Origin: Shimia sagamensis
Lineage (GTDB): Bacteria; Pseudomonadota; Alphaproteobacteria; Rhodobacterales; Rhodobacteraceae
Length of the DNA stretch: 64,000 nucleotides
Direction: 5' to 3'
Assembly: GCF_900182745.1 (NCBI RefSeq)
Contig: NZ_FXTY01000003.1
Location: 248,001-312,000 of the forward strand
Part shown: one piece after another, positions 8,764 to 17,575 of the stretch
How the letters are laid out: each line of letters starts with the position of its first letter
Numbering within the stretch: position 1 is the first letter of the stretch
The notes under the pieces: model-generated
What the model was told of the DNA's origin: nothing
The model's database searches: none
What the model saw: the letters and a program-made list of their open reading frames with translations, nothing else
Position numbers and translations under genes: made by a program

Positions 8764-9264
8764 TTATGCGTCGCGGCTCAGTCGCTCTTCGAGCACTTCA
8801 AAAGGCACGCCTGGCGCGTCTTTGGCACCGCGGATCACCAGTGAAGTTTTCACGCTGGCAACGTTGGGCGCGGAGGTCAGGTCTTCGGTGAGGAAGGTCT
8901 GGAAAGTGCTCAGGTCTGGTGCGACACACTTCAAGACAAAGTCGACCTCGCCGTTGAGCATGTGGCACTCACGCACCAAGGGCCAATCGCGGCAACGATC
9001 TTCAAACGCCGACAGATCTGCTTCGGCCTGACTGACAAGCCCAACCATGGCAAAGACCTGCACCTCAAAGCCCAAAGCGCGGCTATCGACATCGGCGTGA
9101 TAGCCACGAATGTAGCCTGCATCCTCAAGCGTGCGCACGCGGCGCAGGCACGGTGGTGCGGAGATGCCGACTCGTTTGGCAAGCTCGACATTGGTCATGC
9201 GACCGTCAGCCTGAAGTTCTGCGAGGATTTTGCGATCGATGGGGTCTAGCCGGTGTCCGGGCAT
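8764..9264 (-). CDS. Lrp/AsnC family transcriptional regulator
   Basis: The 166-residue protein has the AsnC-type helix-turn-helix (LDPIDRKILAELQADGRMTN, then VELAKRVGISAPPCLRRV) at residues 6-50. The C-terminal RAM/AsnC ligand-binding domain (FAMVGLVSQ ... GEVDFVLKCVAPDL) follows at about 75-150. Such proteins sense amino acids and often repress their own gene and activate a divergent one. The divergent neighbour is trxB, and the shared region holds a phased direct repeat at 9318-9346. Confidence 0.93.
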   Translation of the reverse strand: MPGHRLDPIDRKILAELQADGRMTNVELAKRVGISAPPCLRRVRTLEDAGYIRGYHADVDSRALGFEVQVFAMVGLVSQAEADLSAFEDRCRDWPLVRECHMLNGEVDFVLKCVAPDLSTFQTFLTEDLTSAPNVASVKTSLVIRGAKDAPGVPFEVLEERLSRDA

Positions 9265-9317
9265 GTAGCTCGTCTCGTTGGTCGGTTTTGCGGTTGTTAT
9301 ATCACTTAAGGTCGTAT

Positions 9318-9346
9318 GCGCAATAATGTTTCGTGTTAGCGCAATA
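9318..9346. promoter_or_regulatory. Phased direct repeat GCGCAATA in the lrp-trxB intergenic region
   Basis: GCGCAATA occurs at 9318-9325 and again at 9339-9346, exactly 21 bases apart, which is two helical turns. Each copy sits in a near-palindromic TNGCGCAA context. Spacing on one DNA face and position between divergent genes suggest a regulator site, most simply for the Lrp protein itself. This is inference. Confidence 0.4.
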
Positions 9347-9482
9347 TCCTTTTACGGATTTCCGCGCATTGGCACTTTGGGAGACCATACGTTTCACTTT
9401 TTTGTCTTGGGCTTTTCCTGATGCACGGGGAGGGCTATATCGGCTAGCGACTAAGACTTTGCAACGCGGAAAGGTGCCTTTC

Positions 9483-10424
9483 ATGGCCGACACTAAACAC
9501 ACCAAGGTTCTGATTATTGGGTCCGGGCCTGCGGGCTACACCGCGGGCGTCTACGCCAGCCGCGCGATGTTGGAGCCGGTGCTGGTGCAGGGCATCGAGC
9601 CGGGTGGGCAATTGACCACCACAACTGAGGTCGAGAACTACCCATCGTTTGTGGAAGTGCAGGGGCCGGAGCTCATGATGAAGATGGAAGAGCACGCCAA
9701 GGCCATGGGGTGTGAGATCATTGGTGATATCATCACGGATCTGGATCTGAGTGAGCGTCCGTTTAAAGCCAAAGGCGACAGCGGCACGTTGTACACCGCG
9801 GATGCGGTTATTCTGGCAACCGGTGCGCGGGCCAAGTGGCTGGGGCTGGAGAGCGAAGAAGCCTTTAAAGGCTTTGGTGTCTCGGCCTGTGCCACCTGTG
9901 ACGGGTTCTTCTATCGCGGTCAGGAGATTGTGGTTGTGGGTGGCGGCAACACGGCCGTTGAGGAAGCGCTGTTTTTGACCAACTTTGCCTCCAAAGTGAC
10001 CTTGATCCACCGTCGCGATGAGCTGCGGGCGGAGAAAATTCTGCAGGATCGCCTGTTCAAGAATGAGAAGATCGAGACTCTTTGGTTCCATCAGCTGGAA
10101 GAGGTGGTTGGTGACGACATGCCCAAGGGTGTGACCGGCGTGAAAGTGAAGCACGTGGAAACCGGTGAGATCAGCGAGATCCCGGCGAAAGGTGTGTTCA
10201 TTGCGATTGGCCATGCGCCAGCCAGCGAGTTGGTGAAAGACCAGTTGGAGCTGCACAACGGTGGCTATGTGAAGGTTGAGGCGGGCACGTCCAAGACATC
10301 CATTCCAGGTGTGTTTGCTGCGGGTGACTTGACGGACCACGTTTATCGTCAGGCGGTCACGTCGGCGGGCATGGGCTGTATGGCGGCACTGGATGCGGAA
10401 CGGTTTATCGCTGAAACCGAGTGA
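9483..10424 (+). CDS. trxB: Thioredoxin reductase
   Basis: The 313-residue protein has the FAD motif [12 protein letters not shown] at residues 11-22, the redox-active disulfide ACATCDG (C136, C139) and the NADPH motif [15 protein letters not shown]. This is the low-molecular-weight thioredoxin reductase layout and length. The C-terminal FAD motif [21 protein letters not shown] is intact. It transfers electrons from NADPH to thioredoxin in the cytoplasm. The ATG at 9483 was chosen over an upstream in-frame codon at 9333 because the family starts here and GGAAAGG lies about 10 bases before it. A terminator follows. Confidence 0.96.
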   Translation: MADTKHTKVLIIGSGPAGYTAGVYASRAMLEPVLVQGIEPGGQLTTTTEVENYPSFVEVQGPELMMKMEEHAKAMGCEIIGDIITDLDLSERPFKAKGDSGTLYTADAVILATGARAKWLGLESEEAFKGFGVSACATCDGFFYRGQEIVVVGGGNTAVEEALFLTNFASKVTLIHRRDELRAEKILQDRLFKNEKIETLWFHQLEEVVGDDMPKGVTGVKVKHVETGEISEIPAKGVFIAIGHAPASELVKDQLELHNGGYVKVEAGTSKTSIPGVFAAGDLTDHVYRQAVTSAGMGCMAALDAERFIAETE

Positions 10425-10447
10425 GTTCTTGCGTAAGTGAGATTGAG

Positions 10448-10475
10448 ACGGGGTCGCTTGGGCGGCCCCGTTTTT
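10448..10475 (+). terminator. Terminator of trxB
   Basis: ACGGGG and CCCCGT pair around a 12-base loop and are followed by TTTT. It lies 24 bases after the trxB stop. Confidence 0.85.
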
Positions 10476-10575
10476 GTTTGGGGTTGTGCGATAATGCGCA
10501 GAGCGCTGCGCCTTGACCGCGGGGGTGGGGTTGGTCAGTCTCTGAGCCAGGGACACCAGGTAAAGGACGGCACCG

Positions 10576-12258
10576 TTGAACAGATTGTGGCAGGGCAATT
10601 GGCGCACCAAGGCGCGCATTGTGTCGGGGTTGATCCTGTTTTGCTATGTGCTGTGGCACTTCACCAATGTGGGGCTCGGGTTGTTTTCGCTCGAATTGAT
10701 GCATGGTGGACAGGAACTTCTGGAAGAGCTCACTGAGGGACCTTTGGGTGGCGTTGTGCTTTATGGGGCTTTGCTGACCCATATGGGGTTGGCGCTCTAT
10801 CGGTTGGCGCGCAAGCGGACGTTGCGCATGCCTGCCTCGGAAGCGGGGCAGGTGATTTTGGGGCTGACGATCCCGTTGTTGCTGATGACCCATATTGTGC
10901 ACACGCGGGTGGCGGAGAACCGGTTTGAGGTGGAGCCGGAGATGGGTTTCATAGCTGGGCTGATCTGGAACTCACCCAGTGGATGGCAGCAGGCGACCCT
11001 ATTGTTGGTGGTCTGGATTCACGCCTGTATTGGCCTGCATATGTGGCTGCGGGTGCTGCCCGGCTGGCGACGGGTGCTGCCGGTGATGCTGTCGTTGGCG
11101 ACTTTAATACCCGCCTTTGCCCTGGCCGGGTTTCTGGTGCAGGGGCGGTTGCAGAATGCACGGCTGTTTGACCCGGAGGGTGGCGCGGCGTTGCGTGAGA
11201 GTTACGGTTTTCCGACAGCGGAGACCTTTGCGCGGTTGGCGGAGATCAATCGTGGCATGCTGGGAATTTTTGTCGGCCTCGTTGGGGTCACGATGATGGT
11301 GCACTACGGACGGCGCTTTATCGGCGCGCGGCGGGCGGTGCGTATTCGCTATGTCGATGGGCCGGAGATTTCGGGACAGCCGGGCATGACACTTTTGGAG
11401 ATGTCGCGGGTGGCTGGCGTGCCGCATATGGCGCTGTGCGGTGGGCGTGGCCGTTGCACGACATGTCGGGTGATTGTTGAAGAGGGAGGCGGCTTATTAC
11501 ATCCTCCGGAAAAGGCAGAGGCAGACAGTCTGGCGGCCGTCAACGCCCCGCCCAATGCGCGGTTGGCATGTCAGTTGCGGCCCAGAGAGCCAGCCACCGT
11601 TCTGCGGGTGTTTCGCAGTGACGGGCAGCAGGCGCGGGCGCACCAAAGTCTGGGGCAAGAGCGGCGCTTGGCGATCTTGTTTCTGGATATGCGCAGCTTT
11701 ACGGCACGTACCACCGGGCAGCTGCCGTACGATGTGGTGTTTCTGTTGAACCGGTTCTTTGATGCCATTGTGCCGTCGATAACAGGGGCAGGGGGCACGG
11801 TGGATAAGTATCTCGGTGACGGATTGCTGGCGGTGTTTGAGCTGGACAGTGAAGAGGCTTCGGCCAAGGCGGCGATTGAGGCAGCGGCGGGGATCAGTTC
11901 GGCGTTGCAAGTGTTTAACCAGGCCCTGAAGGCGGAGAATGCGCAGCCAGTGGCGATTGGTATGGGGCTGCATCTGGGGGATTTGGTGTTGGGTGAGATT
12001 GGTGCGGCCAATTTGGCGCCACGCACCATTATTGGCGACACGGTGAATGCGGCGAGCCGCCTGGAAGGGCAGACCAAGGCGCTGGGCGTGGAAGTGCTGG
12101 TGTCCGAAGCAGTTCTTGCGGCGGCGGGACATGATCCGGAGGTGCATCATCTCGAGGTGCTGGAGTTGCGTGGTGTGGCGCAGCCAGTGCGGGCTTTGGC
12201 GTTGAAGCGCGCGGCGGCCTTGCCTGCGGTGCTGTCCAAGCAGGCTGAGATGGTGTGA
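10576..12258 (+). CDS. Membrane-anchored adenylate cyclase with [2Fe-2S] ferredoxin domain (CyaC-like)
   Basis: The 560-residue protein has three modules. Residues 1-255 hold about six hydrophobic helices with histidines at helix ends (WHFTNV, LLTHMG, MTHIVHTRV, WIHACIGLH, MVHYGRR), as in succinate-dehydrogenase-type b-heme anchors. Residues 260-345 form a plant-type [2Fe-2S] domain with cysteines at 288, 294, 297 and 332. Residues 360-545 are a class III cyclase catalytic domain: metal aspartates lie in LFLDMRSF and KYLGDG, and the Lys before LGDG together with VNAASRLE favour ATP. The organisation matches CyaC of Sinorhizobium meliloti, a quinone/redox-responsive diheme cyclase. Redox control of cAMP is therefore inferred. 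Translation appears to start at TTG (10576), 6 bases after AAAGGA. No ATG in frame is near. Confidence 0.88.
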   Translation: MNRLWQGNWRTKARIVSGLILFCYVLWHFTNVGLGLFSLELMHGGQELLEELTEGPLGGVVLYGALLTHMGLALYRLARKRTLRMPASEAGQVILGLTIPLLLMTHIVHTRVAENRFEVEPEMGFIAGLIWNSPSGWQQATLLLVVWIHACIGLHMWLRVLPGWRRVLPVMLSLATLIPAFALAGFLVQGRLQNARLFDPEGGAALRESYGFPTAETFARLAEINRGMLGIFVGLVGVTMMVHYGRRFIGARRAVRIRYVDGPEISGQPGMTLLEMSRVAGVPHMALCGGRGRCTTCRVIVEEGGGLLHPPEKAEADSLAAVNAPPNARLACQLRPREPATVLRVFRSDGQQARAHQSLGQERRLAILFLDMRSFTARTTGQLPYDVVFLLNRFFDAIVPSITGAGGTVDKYLGDGLLAVFELDSEEASAKAAIEAAAGISSALQVFNQALKAENAQPVAIGMGLHLGDLVLGEIGAANLAPRTIIGDTVNAASRLEGQTKALGVEVLVSEAVLAAAGHDPEVHHLEVLELRGVAQPVRALALKRAAALPAVLSKQAEMV

Positions 12259-12345
12259 TGTCGCGCTGCGTTGCAGCATTGCAACGGCAGCATGTTTGCT
12301 ATGCAAATGCCAAATAGGGCTTTGAGATTTCACCAAATCACCCTA

Positions 12346-12365
12346 TGTGTTCACGCGTGAACACA
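12346..12365. promoter_or_regulatory. Perfect 20-bp palindrome, candidate operator
   Basis: TGTGTTCACGCGTGAACACA is its own reverse complement over all 20 bases. It ends 16 bases before the ATG of the MarR-sulfurylase fusion gene, where a repressor would block transcription. The fused protein itself carries a winged helix, so autoregulation is the simplest reading. I found no second copy in the window, only a partial, probably chance, match inside the coding region at about 41390. Confidence 0.6.
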
Positions 12366-12381
12366 CTTTGAGTCGTTTGTA

Positions 12382-14457
12382 ATGTCGTTTCAGACCGCCA
12401 AACCCACATCAGATGAGGAAGACGTGCTCTTCCGCCTTCTGCGCCAGCTTGATCAGGCGCCGGACGCATCTCAGCGCGCCACTGCGGCGGCTGTCGGGAT
12501 TTCTTTGGGGCGTCTGAATGCGCAACTGCGTGCTGCGGCAGAAGCCGGGTTGATTACTATTAGTGATCGCGCAGGCCCGGACAAACGACAGAGGTTTGCC
12601 TATTCGCTCACCCGGCGTGGTGCAGTGGAGAAAGTGCGGCTCACCGATCAATTCCTCGCCCGCAAGCTCGCAGACTACAACGCGCTGCACGCGGAACTGA
12701 CAGGCTCGGCAAGCGGCCTGGTCCCTATCAAACACAGGACACATCCAATGCAAAACAACCTGGCTCCTATTCCTGAGCTCTATGTTTCTTACGAGAGCGC
12801 TCAGAAACTGAAAACTGAAGCGGCTGATCTGGTCAGCTGGGATCTGACACCGCGTCAGATCTGCGATCTTGAGCTGTTGATGAACGGTGGTTTCAACCCA
12901 CTCAAGGGCTTCCTGACCGAGGAAGACTACACCGGTGTGGTGGAAAACATGCGTCTGGCAGACGGCTCGCTGTGGCCAATGCCCATCAACCTGGATGTGT
13001 CCGAAGAGTTCGCGGCCGACCTACAAGACGGCCAGGACATCGCGCTGCGCGACCAAGAGGGTGTGATCCTCGCAACCATGACTGTGACCGACAACTTTGT
13101 ACCAAACAAAGCGCGCGAAGCGGAAATGGTGTTTGGTGCAGATGACGATGCGCACCCTGCTGTGAACTACCTGCACAACCAAGCGGGCAAAGTGTACCTC
13201 GGCGGTCCGGTGACTGGCATTCAACAACCGGTGCACTATGATTTCCGTGCCCGTCGCGACACACCAAATGAGCTGCGCGCCTACTTCCGCAAAATGGGCT
13301 GGCGCAAAGTGGTTGCGTTCCAAACCCGCAACCCGCTGCACCGCGCGCACCAGGAACTGACCTTCCGCGCCGCAAAAGAAGCGCAGGCCAACCTGCTGAT
13401 CCACCCGGTTGTAGGTTTGACCAAGCCAGGTGACGTGGACCACTTCACCCGCGTGCGTTGCTATGAAGCTGTGTTAGACAAGTATCCTCAGTCGACCACC
13501 TCTATGTCATTGCTGAACCTCGCCATGCGTATGGCAGGTCCACGCGAAGCGGTTTGGCACGGTCTGATCCGCGCCAACCACGGCTGCACCCACTTCATCG
13601 TTGGCCGTGACCACGCTGGCCCCGGCAAAAATTCTGCAGGCGAAGACTTCTACGGCCCGTATGACGCACAGGAATTGTTCCGTGCGAACGAAGAAGAAAT
13701 CGGCATCACTATGGTCGACTTCAAACACATGGTTTGGGTGCAAGAGCGCGCGCAGTATGAGCCAATGGATGAAATTCAGGACAAAGACGACGTCACCATC
13801 CTGAACATTTCCGGCACCGAGCTGCGCCGCCGTTTGGCTGAAGGTTTGGAAATTCCTGAGTGGTTCTCCTTCCCAGAAGTTGTGAAAGAGCTGCGCAAAA
13901 CCCGTCCACCACGGGCACAGCAGGGTTTCACCGTGTTCTTCACAGGTTTCTCCGGCTCCGGTAAATCCACCATTGCAAACGCGCTGATGGTCAAGCTGAT
14001 GGAAATGGGTGGCCGCCCTGTGACTCTGCTGGATGGCGACATTGTGCGGAAGAACCTGTCCTCCGAGCTGGGTTTCTCCAAAGAGCACCGTGATCTGAAC
14101 ATTCGTCGTATTGGCTATGTGGCGTCCGAGATCACCAAAAACGGTGGTATCGCCATCTGTGCGCCGATCGCGCCTTATGCCACCACCCGTCGCGCGGTGC
14201 GTGAAGACGTTGAAGCCTTTGGTGCCTTTGTTGAAGTGCACGTTGCGACCTCGATTGACGAATGTGAACGCCGCGACCGCAAAGGCCTCTACAAGCTGGC
14301 GCGCGAAGGCAAGATCAAAGAGTTTACCGGTATTTCTGACCCATACGACGTGCCGGCCAACCCTGAGCTGAGCGTGGAAACCGAAGGTGCGGACGTGGAC
14401 AACTGTGCCCACCAGGTGATCCTGAAGCTGGAAAGCCTGGGTTTGATCTCCGGCTAA
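12382..14457 (+). CDS. Bifunctional ATP sulfurylase/APS kinase with N-terminal EPS-type MarR winged helix
   Basis: The 691-residue reading frame has three parts. Residues 1-115 match the EPS-associated MarR family (QRATAAAVGISLGRLNAQL, then FAYSLTRRGAVEKVRLTDQF). Residues 123-515 are ATP sulfurylase, with QTRNPLHRAH at 314-323 and IVGRDHAGPG. Residues 523-690 are APS kinase, with Walker A GFSGSGKST and DGDIVRKNLSSELGFS. Together the enzymes convert sulfate to APS and then PAPS, the sulfate donor for sulfotransferases or reductive assimilation. The usual protein begins at the internal Met (12748), which has its own AGGA 8 bases upstream, so a second shorter product is possible. No stop or frameshift separates the modules. 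A palindrome lies just upstream. Confidence 0.9.
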   Translation: MSFQTAKPTSDEEDVLFRLLRQLDQAPDASQRATAAAVGISLGRLNAQLRAAAEAGLITISDRAGPDKRQRFAYSLTRRGAVEKVRLTDQFLARKLADYNALHAELTGSASGLVPIKHRTHPMQNNLAPIPELYVSYESAQKLKTEAADLVSWDLTPRQICDLELLMNGGFNPLKGFLTEEDYTGVVENMRLADGSLWPMPINLDVSEEFAADLQDGQDIALRDQEGVILATMTVTDNFVPNKAREAEMVFGADDDAHPAVNYLHNQAGKVYLGGPVTGIQQPVHYDFRARRDTPNELRAYFRKMGWRKVVAFQTRNPLHRAHQELTFRAAKEAQANLLIHPVVGLTKPGDVDHFTRVRCYEAVLDKYPQSTTSMSLLNLAMRMAGPREAVWHGLIRANHGCTHFIVGRDHAGPGKNSAGEDFYGPYDAQELFRANEEEIGITMVDFKHMVWVQERAQYEPMDEIQDKDDVTILNISGTELRRRLAEGLEIPEWFSFPEVVKELRKTRPPRAQQGFTVFFTGFSGSGKSTIANALMVKLMEMGGRPVTLLDGDIVRKNLSSELGFSKEHRDLNIRRIGYVASEITKNGGIAICAPIAPYATTRRAVREDVEAFGAFVEVHVATSIDECERRDRKGLYKLAREGKIKEFTGISDPYDVPANPELSVETEGADVDNCAHQVILKLESLGLISG

Positions 14458-14482
14458 GTCTGCTGGACAGTCGAAATAGGAA

Positions 14483-14508
14483 AAGGCTCGCTTTTGGCGG
14501 GCCTTTTT
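14483..14508 (+). terminator. Terminator of the ATP sulfurylase/APS kinase gene
   Basis: AAGGCTCGC pairs with GCGGGCCTT (9 bp, one T-G wobble) over a TTTTG loop, followed by a T-rich run. Confidence 0.85.
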
Positions 14509-14531
14509 GGTTTTTTGGAAGTTTAGCGTGT

Positions 14532-16319
14532 CTAGTTTCTACGTGTGGCCGCGTGGGCCACGTCCAGAATATGGTGGCCCATAGGTGCAAGAAAATCAGC
14601 TTTCTGGGGGCCATCTGGCGCGCGATAGATTTCTTTGTCGTGTTTGATGGTGACCTGCACCTTGATGTCAGCCAGCGTTTCCGGGTCCACGGCAGTTGGG
14701 TCGTCGGACAGGATCACAAAATCCGCCACTTTACCCACTTCGATGCTGCCTTTTGTGCTCTCCTCGAAGTGTTGGTAGGCAGGCCAAAGCGTCATAGCCT
14801 TGAGCGCAGTCATCACATCAACACGGTGGTGTGGGCCCAGGATGTCGCCGGAACGGGTGCGGCGGGTCACAGTTGCTGACAACACCCGCATGCTGTTGGG
14901 GAAAGCAACAGGGGCGTCGTGATGGGTGCCAAACATCATACCGCGCTCGCGCACCCAGCCGGTCGGGGAGATATTGTCTGCGTTGATCGGGCCGACAGTG
15001 TGATCGCGGTGCCAATCCCCCCAATAAAACGTGTGCATCGGGAACAGGGACGGGAAGACGTTGAGCTGGTTCATCTCCGCCACTTGGTCTTCGCGCAGGA
15101 ACTGGCCGTGGATCAGCACGGGCCGGCGGTCCGCCGTGCCGTGTTTGGCTTCTGCGGCTTTGATGGCAGCAAGCAGCATGTCGGAGGCGCCTTCGCCATT
15201 GGAGTGTGTCAGAATTTGGATGTTGTTTTCAAACGCCCACTCGATGGCGGCGTTGACCTGATTTTCGCTGGCGGCCGAATAGCCCTTGTAGCCGGGGGGA
15301 TAGCTGCCCACCGGGTCATAATAGGGGCGGTCACGCAGGGCGGTGAAGCCTTGTGGTGAGCCGTCGATGGTGAGTTTTGCGCCAGCGATGCGCACGCCGT
15401 TTTCATAGGTGTCTGATTGGTTGGCGAGGATGTAGTCCCGGTCGACCAGCACGTCAGGATAGATTGCTAAGTCGACGGGTATATCCCCAGCCGCGGCCAC
15501 GGCGCGGGCGATTCCTGCAACTTGTGGCGTGGCCCGGCCTTCTTGCGCGGTGGTGTAGCCAAAGCTGGCCCAGAGTTGTGTGCCTGCGCGGGCAAAGGCC
15601 TTGAAGCCCTCCTCACCAACCCCGCCCATGAGCTTACCTAAGACGAGGAAGAAGGCGTTTTCTTCGAGCACGCCGTTGGGCGTGCCGTCGCTGGCGTAGC
15701 GGATCACCCCACCGGACGGTGTGGGGGTCTCGCGGGTGATGTCGGCGGCGGCCAAGGCGGCAGAGTTGGCCGCGCCAAAGTGGCCGGATTGGTGCACAAT
15801 GATGATGGGCACGTCCTTGGAGACCGCGTCGAGGTCTTCCTTGGTGGGGTGGCGCAGTTCAGCCAGTTGGGATTGGTCATAGCCAAAACCCACAATCAGG
15901 TTGGCGGCGTCAATAGCGGGCTGGTTGTTGGCGATCCAGTCACGCAGGGTGTCTTGCAGGGAGGCGATGTCCTGCACCTCGCCGTCCGGGGGGGCGAGCA
16001 GGTTGGCGGAGAGGGCTTGCAGACCGCCCATCACCGCGTGGCCGTGGCTGTCAACAAAACCGGGCAACATGGTGCCGCCGTCCAGATCAAAGACTTTGGT
16101 GGTGTCGCCCTGGTGGGCGAGCATGTCGGAGAGGGTTCCCACGGCAAGGATGCGCCCGTCTTTCACGGCCACAGCTTCTGCATGAGGGGCGGCGTCGTTG
16201 ATGGTTAGAATGGGGCCGCCAGAATAAATTGTGTCGGCAATCTCCTCGGCAACAAGGGGCGCGGATAGAAAAGTGGAAAGCACAAGTCCGCCAAACGTGG
16301 CTGTCAAACGAGTCATCAC
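14532..16319 (-). CDS. Exported amidohydrolase, YtcJ-like
   Basis: The 595-residue protein starts with a signal peptide (MMTRLTATFGGLVLSTFLSA, cleavage near PLVA). Its metal-dependent hydrolase domain is of the YtcJ type: the metal ligand motif FVDSHGHAVMGG, then HQSGHFGAANSAAL, a later ILTHSNGEGA histidine, and a terminal AMTLWPAYQHFEESTKGSIE. Members hydrolyse amide or ester bonds in imides, formamides and similar compounds, and the substrate is unknown. AAGGAT precedes the ATG. It lies downstream of the BMP transporter operon in the same direction, but a strong terminator separates them, so it probably has its own promoter within 16320-16400. Confidence 0.88.
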   Translation of the reverse strand: MMTRLTATFGGLVLSTFLSAPLVAEEIADTIYSGGPILTINDAAPHAEAVAVKDGRILAVGTLSDMLAHQGDTTKVFDLDGGTMLPGFVDSHGHAVMGGLQALSANLLAPPDGEVQDIASLQDTLRDWIANNQPAIDAANLIVGFGYDQSQLAELRHPTKEDLDAVSKDVPIIIVHQSGHFGAANSAALAAADITRETPTPSGGVIRYASDGTPNGVLEENAFFLVLGKLMGGVGEEGFKAFARAGTQLWASFGYTTAQEGRATPQVAGIARAVAAAGDIPVDLAIYPDVLVDRDYILANQSDTYENGVRIAGAKLTIDGSPQGFTALRDRPYYDPVGSYPPGYKGYSAASENQVNAAIEWAFENNIQILTHSNGEGASDMLLAAIKAAEAKHGTADRRPVLIHGQFLREDQVAEMNQLNVFPSLFPMHTFYWGDWHRDHTVGPINADNISPTGWVRERGMMFGTHHDAPVAFPNSMRVLSATVTRRTRSGDILGPHHRVDVMTALKAMTLWPAYQHFEESTKGSIEVGKVADFVILSDDPTAVDPETLADIKVQVTIKHDKEIYRAPDGPQKADFLAPMGHHILDVAHAATRRN

Positions 16320-16402
16320 AAAATCCTTCTGGGTTATGAGATGACTGTGCGGGGTGGGCTAAAGCCTGTCAATCGTCGGTTGAGTACGGGGCTGCAAAAG
16401 GA

Positions 16403-16429
16403 AAAGGCCCGCCGAGGGGGCGGGCCTTT
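16403..16429 (-). terminator. Terminator of the BMP transporter operon
   Basis: AAAGGCCCGCC and GGCGGGCCTTT form a perfect 11-bp stem with a 5-base loop. It lies just past the binding-protein stop codon on the minus strand. Confidence 0.88.
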
Positions 16430-16452
16430 GTAGCAATCAAATAAAGATCAGC

Positions 16453-17532
16453 TTAGTTTGGGATCTCGGCTGTGATGCCTTCAACATAGAAGTTCAGACC
16501 GGCCAGACCGTTGTCGCCATAGTCAGCTGCGGTTTCACCTTCTGCCAACCATGCGGAGCCGTCCTGCTTGTTCAGCGGGCCGGTGAAGGCGTGGTAGGAA
16601 CCGTCTGCGAGGGACTCTTTCAGAGCCAGCGCGGAGGCTTTGACGTCCGCTGGAACCGCGTCGGAAATTTCACCGATGCCAACCATGCCAGCGCCGATGC
16701 CGTCCCATGTGGACACGGATTCCCATGTGCCATCCATGACGGCTTGGGTGCGGGCCACGTAGTAAGGTGCCCAGTCATCGATGATGGAGGACACGCGTGG
16801 GAATGGAGCGTATTCGCCCATGTCAGACGCCTGACCAAAAGTGATCACGTTGCCAGCGGCCTGAGCGGCGGCCTGTGGTGCGGTGGAGTCGGTGTGCTGC
16901 AGGATCACGTCAGCACCTTGCTCGATCAGAGCTTTGGCAGCGTCAGCTTCCTTGGCTGGATCAAACCATGTGTAGGCCCAGATCACGGAGAACTCGATGT
17001 CCGGGTTCACTTTCTTGGCGTGGATATAGGCAGAGTTGATGCCACGGATCACTTCCGGAATTGGGAAAGACGCGATGTAGCCAACTTTGTTGGTTTTGCT
17101 CATGTGGCCCGCGATGTGGCCCTGAACAGCGCGGCCTTCGTAGAAGCGTGCGGAGTAAACGGATACGTTGTCAGCCTGCTTGTAGCCGGTGGCGTGCTCG
17201 AACTTCACCTTTGGGAATTTTTTGGCAACGTTGATGGTTGGGTCCATGTAGCCAAAGGAGGTGGTGAAGATCAGGTCTGCGCCTTGCAAAGCCATCTGAG
17301 TGATCACGCGTTCAGCGTCGGCACCTTCTGGCACGCTTTCAACAAAGGTGGTTTCCACTTTGTCGCCAAATTTGGCTTCTACAGCCTGACGGCCTTTGTC
17401 GTGTTCATAGGTCCAGCCGCCGTCGCCCACTGGGCCAACGTAGACAAAGCCCACTTTGGTGGTGTCAGCCATGGCGGTGGTTGCCAGACCCAGCGCAACA
17501 GCTGCGCTTGTGAAAAGTTTGGTCAGTTTCAT
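16453..17532 (-). CDS. BMP family ABC transporter substrate-binding protein
   Basis: The 359-residue protein has a signal peptide (MKLTKLFTSAAVALGLATTA, cleavage after AMA) and the BMP/PnrA fold: KVGFVYVGPVGDGGWTYEHD at the mature N-terminus, then DLIFTTSFGYMDP and VGYIASFPIPEVIRGINSAY. Known family members bind purine nucleosides in the periplasm. The start at 17532 was chosen because it gives the signal peptide and follows AGGGGGAC; an in-frame ATG at 17619 is inside the permease gene. It is the last gene of the operon after the ATPase and two permeases. Being the most abundant component, it is often expressed higher than the rest, and the 43-base gap before it may allow that. Confidence 0.93.
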   Translation of the reverse strand: MKLTKLFTSAAVALGLATTAMADTTKVGFVYVGPVGDGGWTYEHDKGRQAVEAKFGDKVETTFVESVPEGADAERVITQMALQGADLIFTTSFGYMDPTINVAKKFPKVKFEHATGYKQADNVSVYSARFYEGRAVQGHIAGHMSKTNKVGYIASFPIPEVIRGINSAYIHAKKVNPDIEFSVIWAYTWFDPAKEADAAKALIEQGADVILQHTDSTAPQAAAQAAGNVITFGQASDMGEYAPFPRVSSIIDDWAPYYVARTQAVMDGTWESVSTWDGIGAGMVGIGEISDAVPADVKASALALKESLADGSYHAFTGPLNKQDGSAWLAEGETAADYGDNGLAGLNFYVEGITAEIPN

Positions 17533-17575
17533 TTTGGGAAGTCCCCCTGTTGGTGGCAGTTTTTTATGTGTTGCC

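Noticed and set aside
9444-10619. 391-codon minus-strand frame across trxB
   Set aside because: Antisense to a certain gene, with no protein-like features.
13507-14412. 301-codon minus-strand frame inside the sulfurylase/kinase gene
   Set aside because: A shadow frame with no motifs and no ribosome binding site.
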